From contig VDFB02193867.1 of NCBI GenBank assembly GCA_007258455.2, positions 529,762,863-529,826,862 of the forward strand: 64,000 bases of DNA, given 5' to 3'. Of this stretch, positions 59,051 through 64,000 are shown piece by piece (within the stretch, counting starts at the first letter, position 1; the number at the start of each line of letters is the position of its first letter). The translations under genes and the position numbers were made by a program. This DNA comes from Sequoia sempervirens (Eukaryota > Streptophyta > Pinopsida > Cupressales > Cupressaceae). Below the pieces are notes generated by a model, which was not told the DNA's origin, did no database searches, and saw only the letters and a program-made list of their open reading frames with translations.

Positions 59051-62000
59051 AGTAAAATATGGCTGTCCCTTCCCTTTAGGCCTATGTAGGCTTCCTGAAA
59101 CAATTCAAAAGTTGTCTACTTGGACCTCATTTGAAGCATATTGACCTTCATCACAATTTTATAGAATTCCATGAAAATTCAAATAAACAACCATCCTCAA
59201 ATATTTCTAAGTCCATTCCATGCAAGACTACAAAACCAAATGGAACACAACCTTAACCTTGACTATCAATTCTACCATAACATGGCAGTAGGCTAACAAG
59301 ACTCCACACATTTAGTTCCATCCAATCTCAGCTTTGAAAAGGTACACAAGATACCTTAGTATCAACTCCAAACATTGGCATAGCTTGTGGTCATTAGTTT
59401 TTTTCAAACAAGTATCCAAAACTCTTACAAAACCTTTTTTTTACCAATCTGCCATTAAAACATAGTCATAAACATTTAAAAGTTACATAATTCAATATTG
59501 ATTAATTTTTCAAATCCCACACTAGAAAGGGGTCCCATACACCTTGACACTATTTACAAATACTTCCCCTCATGATGGACATTAAATTCAACTACAAAAC
59601 ATCAAAACTCACTGTTCATTCGACTATATCAGCATGAACATGTACAAATATAGTCCTAGGGCATCTTGATTTCATTAGCAAACCTTAACTCCATGACCTG
59701 AAAACTCACAACAAGTAAATATACATATTGAAGAACCATTTTCATTGGGTACAAAAAGAGTAATGCAATTTTCTTTTATCACTACTTACCCTAACAAGGG
59801 TTTGAACCGTTTTTAGAAAATGAGAAATATTTCCCTAAAATTTGCATGGAATTGAATGAAACAAAAAGGAAAATGTAGTAGACACTTATATTTAACAAAC
59901 TAAATGACTACCCCACAAGCACATGACTGTACGGGGTCGTACGGTAGGCTAAAACACAGATTTACCAGCCAAAACACAAAAAATTGCATATAAAAAGAGG
60001 CTCCATTAATGTTTCTTCATTATTTTTACCTCTCTTCAAATTTTTTTTGAGATTCTCTCTCAATTTAAAGGTTTCCCACTCCATATAAACACCTATGACT
60101 AACTCAAACTATCTCCAAACTTCCTAACTTAACATTTGTCAATTTTTGCACTCTACCTTAAAAACAATTTTACAAGATTTTGCTCTTTTTCAATTTTGAA
60201 TCCCTTAATGCCTAAAACCACTAAATTGACTTGTTACATGATATAATGGTCCACCAAGACCTTATTCTAATAAATAAACACCCAAAACATAGTGTAGACC
60301 TCCATTGACAACATTTTTACATTATTTAGAAATTGGATACAATGACCATACAATCTATCTAAACATTCACCAAACTACTAAAAAACATCATGGTGGTCTT
60401 GAAAGACCTTATTGGTTGACCCCTAAGCACTCTTTAAACATTCTTTTACATATTGGCATCATGGAGGCATGTAGTCCATTAGGTGCTCCTGCACCATCAT
60501 CAAATACCATCCTATATACTATCCTCATATATGGGCTCTTTATTACCCTTACCTATTCTATCACCATTCTAGGTTGAATGCTTTCTCTCCACTCTAGTAT
60601 TCTTCACCCAAATTTTCCATAATATCAAATATAGAATCTTCTAGCCTAATCACACATGACCCTATAATGGTTCTAATAAATGCAACTTCTATGTGTCTTA
60701 ATACTATTTGATATACTACCTCATTTTGAATCATTCTCAAATTATGACAACTTATAAACTTCAAGATGACAACTTCAATAATTTATCTCTCTGTGTTCTA
60801 TCTCATTGCTATTTGTACGTATCATCATATATACAACATTTAACCCTTGTCATATAATTCCATTCATTTATCACCTTTCATAACAAGTTTACCAAATCAT
60901 TTGGCAATTTCCTTCTACCGAAAGCCATGATACTCCTAACCTTACTCCATGAGACTCAACCCCCACTTGTCCCCTACCTTCTTTTCTAAACCATCACCCT
61001 TCCCCTTCCCTTCCACACCTTTGGCATTGCAATCCATTATCAAATAATTTCTCATGTTATCTTGAAAGAAACCCTACGAGAACTATTTATTATGTAGTTC
61101 ACTCAATCTAATTATCTTTTTCATACTAAATACTACCAATAGCCAGACCTCAAAAATCACCATCACACCATTCCAAGTATGAACTCTTACAATCTGTCAA
61201 CATTTTTCAAGTCTCAAATCATCTCTCACATTAATTACAATGTGATCTATGAGGCATGACTCAGTCCTCCTTGAGCCACTCCCACCTCTTCTTGTCCTTA
61301 CGTTGGTTCTTCCTCAATTGAAGCACTAATTTTTTTGGTGTTTTAGTTTATTTCTCTAACTAGCTCCTCCCGTGACAACCTTCCAACTAACCCACCACCT
61401 ATTAGGTTTCCCTCCCTCAATGCTTGATTAACTATACCCTCAAACCCCTCCCCACTTTGTTCACCTCATTGATTAGTTACTCTCATATCCCTATACCTTC
61501 AACCACCCATTCACTCATTGCTCTTTGATAAGCCCTGACTCCTCAAAAAAAATTGTTTAAGATTAGAAGAAAAAGATAGCTCTTAACCTTTCTAATCTAC
61601 AATTAGATATTGCCATTCATATTTTTAAATGGATTTAACATTTCCAATCACCCTAAAATTTATATCCCAGGTGCCCATGTTTTAATTAAAATTAAGAATA
61701 TTGGCATATTCTTTGAATAGGATATTACCAAAGAAATCAAAGAAGATTGTGTTGTCTCACTAGGACATGTCAAACCATCCAAAACAACATTCTGAGAACC
61801 ATTATTAATGTCTTTAATATTCTATCAAGTAATAATGACCTTGTTACTATCAAGATAGACAAATGCAATTCCACATTTATTATGAATTGACATGACTATA
61901 TCTCCAAAATCCCTGATCTTCATGAAAATAGGGGATCTACAAGATCGTGACACACAAACCCATTTTCAAAATTTTAAAAAATATTAAAACTACCTTTCGC

Positions 62001-62502
62001 TTTTCTTCTCTTTGATGATGATGCCAAAAAGTTTCTTCTACCTCCCAAGAAGGTTACTCATAAATTTATAGTATTCCTAAACTCCTCGAAACTAAAATTT
62101 ATCGTAGACTTGTCGCTATCATTGACCTCAAATTTAGAAAGTATGAACTTTATAAATGTCATTGTGTTTACAAAGTCCAATCTTTTATTTTAAACACTAA
62201 CTTATTTTTTACGTAAAGATTAATAATATTATTTAAATCCAAAATTTGATATGACTATCTCTCCACATCAACGATTCGCTAAAAGGAAAAAATGTTTCTT
62301 TACTGTAAAATAGAATTTGATTGTATTGTTGACTTGCAAAATTCAACTGGTAAGATCGTTTCTAACTTTGACACGGTTATTTCTCGCATAAGTTATATCT
62401 TCTATGATAAAATGTTCGCAGAAGATACACAAAAAACCTGACACGGAATACAAGGATAAAGCGATGCCAATAATTTATATGAGATGGCATAAATGTATCG
62501 AT
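59051..62502. other. Non-coding region with G-poor plus strand
   Basis: From about 59100 to 61560 the plus strand is conspicuously poor in G and rich in C, T and A, with runs such as CCCTTCCCCTTCCCTTCC near 61000. The open frame at 60305-60577 has no recognisable domain. 61560-62502 is ordinary AT-rich sequence downstream of the laccase. Confidence 0.5.
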
Positions 62503-63680
62503 TTAACACTGTGGCAGACCAGGTGGAGGAGGAAGAGGAAGAGATTCTGATTTCATCGGACCGTCCTCCACAATGAATACCATGCCAAAGCCAAATTCTG
62601 AATGAGATTCGAAATGGCAATTCATCAACCAAACTCCTGACACAGGAAGAAAAACAATAAATCTACCTTACTTGCGATCCAAATACAATCTTTAATTACA
62701 GATTAAAGAGAAATGCATAGAAATCTCTAAGATACCTCACCTGGATTGTTAGGTGTAAATCTGATGGCTGTCCACCCGCCAGGAGGAATTCCCACGGTGT
62801 TCAACATCTGAGGATCTACCACGTTGAAGTTGGCAGGATCCTTTTGGGGATTAAATTACCAAATCCCTGTCCCTCGACAAAAAAATCATGGCCGTGGAGG
62901 TGTATAGGATGGTTCTCTATGGTACGAGTAGCGGTATTCTGAAACACTATCTGCACATTGGAATTGAATTTCAGAACCTTAACTTTAGTCCCCAGCTGGC
63001 AGTCCCAAATACTCCGCGGGAGTGGAAGATCCTGTTGAGTATAATTAAATTCCAAGGGAGGAGTGTCTGGGAAATCTTTTGTGAAAACTCCGTCGATGCC
63101 ATAGTAATAAGCGTGTAAAATAGCTATATCCAGTGTGAGGAATGAAATGTTACTGAAGCTTCCAACCGCTATACTGCCGTCCAACTCGGCGCAGGAGTCT
63201 TTTGGGCAGCTGACAAGTCCAAAACCCTCTGTTATAAGCATTTCCTGGTCCACAGTCTGTGGAACAGAGGACTGTCGGCTTCTGAGGCGGGTGGTGAATT
63301 CGAATGCAGTTTGGGTATCATTGTGCGGTGGAAGGGCCGGCATTTGGGGCGGGTCGGAATCGCTGCTGCTGTGTCCTTCGTATTGTAGGATAGTGCTGGT
63401 TGTGGTATTTACGAAAGGAGCATGTCGAGGCTGGCTAATGTATACGCGGGTGGCTATGTAGTAAGCCCCGAGCGTTCGGGAGTAGTTAGAAGCACATCCA
63501 TTGTTTGACCCGCCTGTATGAGCACTAGTCCCGTGGTATATGGTTTTGTATACGACGCATCCATCGCCACAATGGTGAGTTTATGCTGGGCAATCTCGAA
63601 GAAGAATTCACGAATCATGGGAGCGTTCACAATCCTCATCAGGTACGTTTTCCCTCTGTTAACCACAACCCGAGCAGTAT
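62503..63680 (-). pseudogene. Laccase (multicopper oxidase), last two exons, 5' part outside window
   Basis: Secreted copper oxidase of the cell wall; plant laccases oxidise monolignols and other phenols. Exon 63680-62741 (acceptor at 63681) begins with the second-to-third domain segment (NRGKTYLMRIVNA, VDQEMLITEGFGLVSCP). It ends with copper motif HPIHLHGHDFF and GQGFGN, and its donor is CCAG/GTGAGG. Intron 62740-62637 is 104 bp. Exon 62636-62503 reads VWLMNCHFESHSEFGFGM, then VEDGP and LPQC, then stop, the usual laccase C-terminus. Three defects: a missing base in the G run at 63466-63469, a missing base at 62853-62855, and Asn where the first His of HCH should be. Exon sizes match plant laccases. 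Earlier exons lie right of the window. Confidence 0.85.
62637..62740 (-). other. Laccase last intron
   Basis: Donor GTGAGG and acceptor TGTCAG on the minus strand, 104 bp. It splits a Gly codon after the first base; this is the usual position of the last intron in plant laccase genes. Confidence 0.85.
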
Positions 63681-64000
63681 CTGCATTCACAATTTAATAG
63701 TTTTTTTTTGGGTTAATATTTTAGTTGATTTGGTTAATAGTATAAGTTGTCAAGTGATTTTAATACTCACATTTTTTATAAAATTTTATAAATAGTCAAA
63801 ACATTTATTTTATTGAACTTTTAAAGTTAAAAATTCATCATAATATTTTATATCTAATTAGTCAAAAAAATATTTTAGTTGGGATTAAATCATCAAAACA
63901 TTTATTTTATTAAACTTTTAAAGCCAAAAATTCATGAGAATATTTATATTTAATTAGATCATATTCACCCAAATTTTATAAGTTATAATAGAAAATTAAA
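63681..64000 (-). other. Laccase intron, continues beyond window
   Basis: The minus strand ends in GTGAATGCAG before the exon beginning ATACTGCTCGG. AT-rich, no open frame. The donor and upstream exons are not in the window. Confidence 0.7.

Noticed and set aside
60305..60577. 90-residue plus-strand frame as a gene
   Set aside because: Composition follows the G-poor strand, with no domain and no start context.
62888..63461. Plus-strand frames of 76 and 108 residues
   Set aside because: Antisense shadows of the laccase exon.

Overview
This is plant nuclear DNA, most likely from a conifer or other gymnosperm. The evidence is AT-rich sequence, long LTRs nested several layers deep, an intron-containing laccase, a plant-only L-type lectin receptor kinase and a decayed plant PPR array. 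Only two recognisable host genes are present, both on the minus strand, about 20 kb apart. No RNA genes, CRISPR or prokaryotic signals were seen. The species is inferred, not proven.

Layout. 1-5050: non-coding with small tandem repeats. 5051-32528: one Ty1/copia-type element whose two LTRs (5051-5407, 32178-32528) are flanked by the same 5-bp duplication CACCT. It is split by about 23 kb of nested insertions: gypsy-type LTR copies, an element at about 7690-17055, a minus-strand element with its 5' LTR at 27338-28804, a short minus-strand element at 21053-27207 inside the latter, and two copies of an ~800-bp TIR element. 32534-39930: AT-rich intergenic DNA with one unassigned small ORF. 39931-41985: lectin receptor kinase with two compensating frameshifts. 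43740-54761: a second retroelement cluster ending in a 100-N gap exactly where a 3' LTR should start. 55890-57475: degraded PPR repeats. 57744-59045: possible solo LTR. 59046-62502: non-coding and G-poor. 62503-63680: the last two exons of a laccase whose 5' part lies beyond the window.

The gypsy-type copies share a primer-binding site resembling TGGTGAACCC, a polypurine tract AAAGTGGGGGCTAAA and Tat/Ogre-like gag remnants. No reverse transcriptase or integrase was recognised in any element, so all look non-autonomous or gutted.

The most interesting unexplained signals are two families of RNA-type hairpins carried by these retroelements: a ~30-nt hairpin in LTRs and leaders (arms like GGACTCATTCNCC / GGNGAATGAGTCC), and a double hairpin before the polypurine tract. 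In both, different copies change both arms so that pairing is kept. Both host genes have one-base indels at homopolymers, which may be assembly errors, but the laccase also has a His-to-Asn change at a copper ligand.
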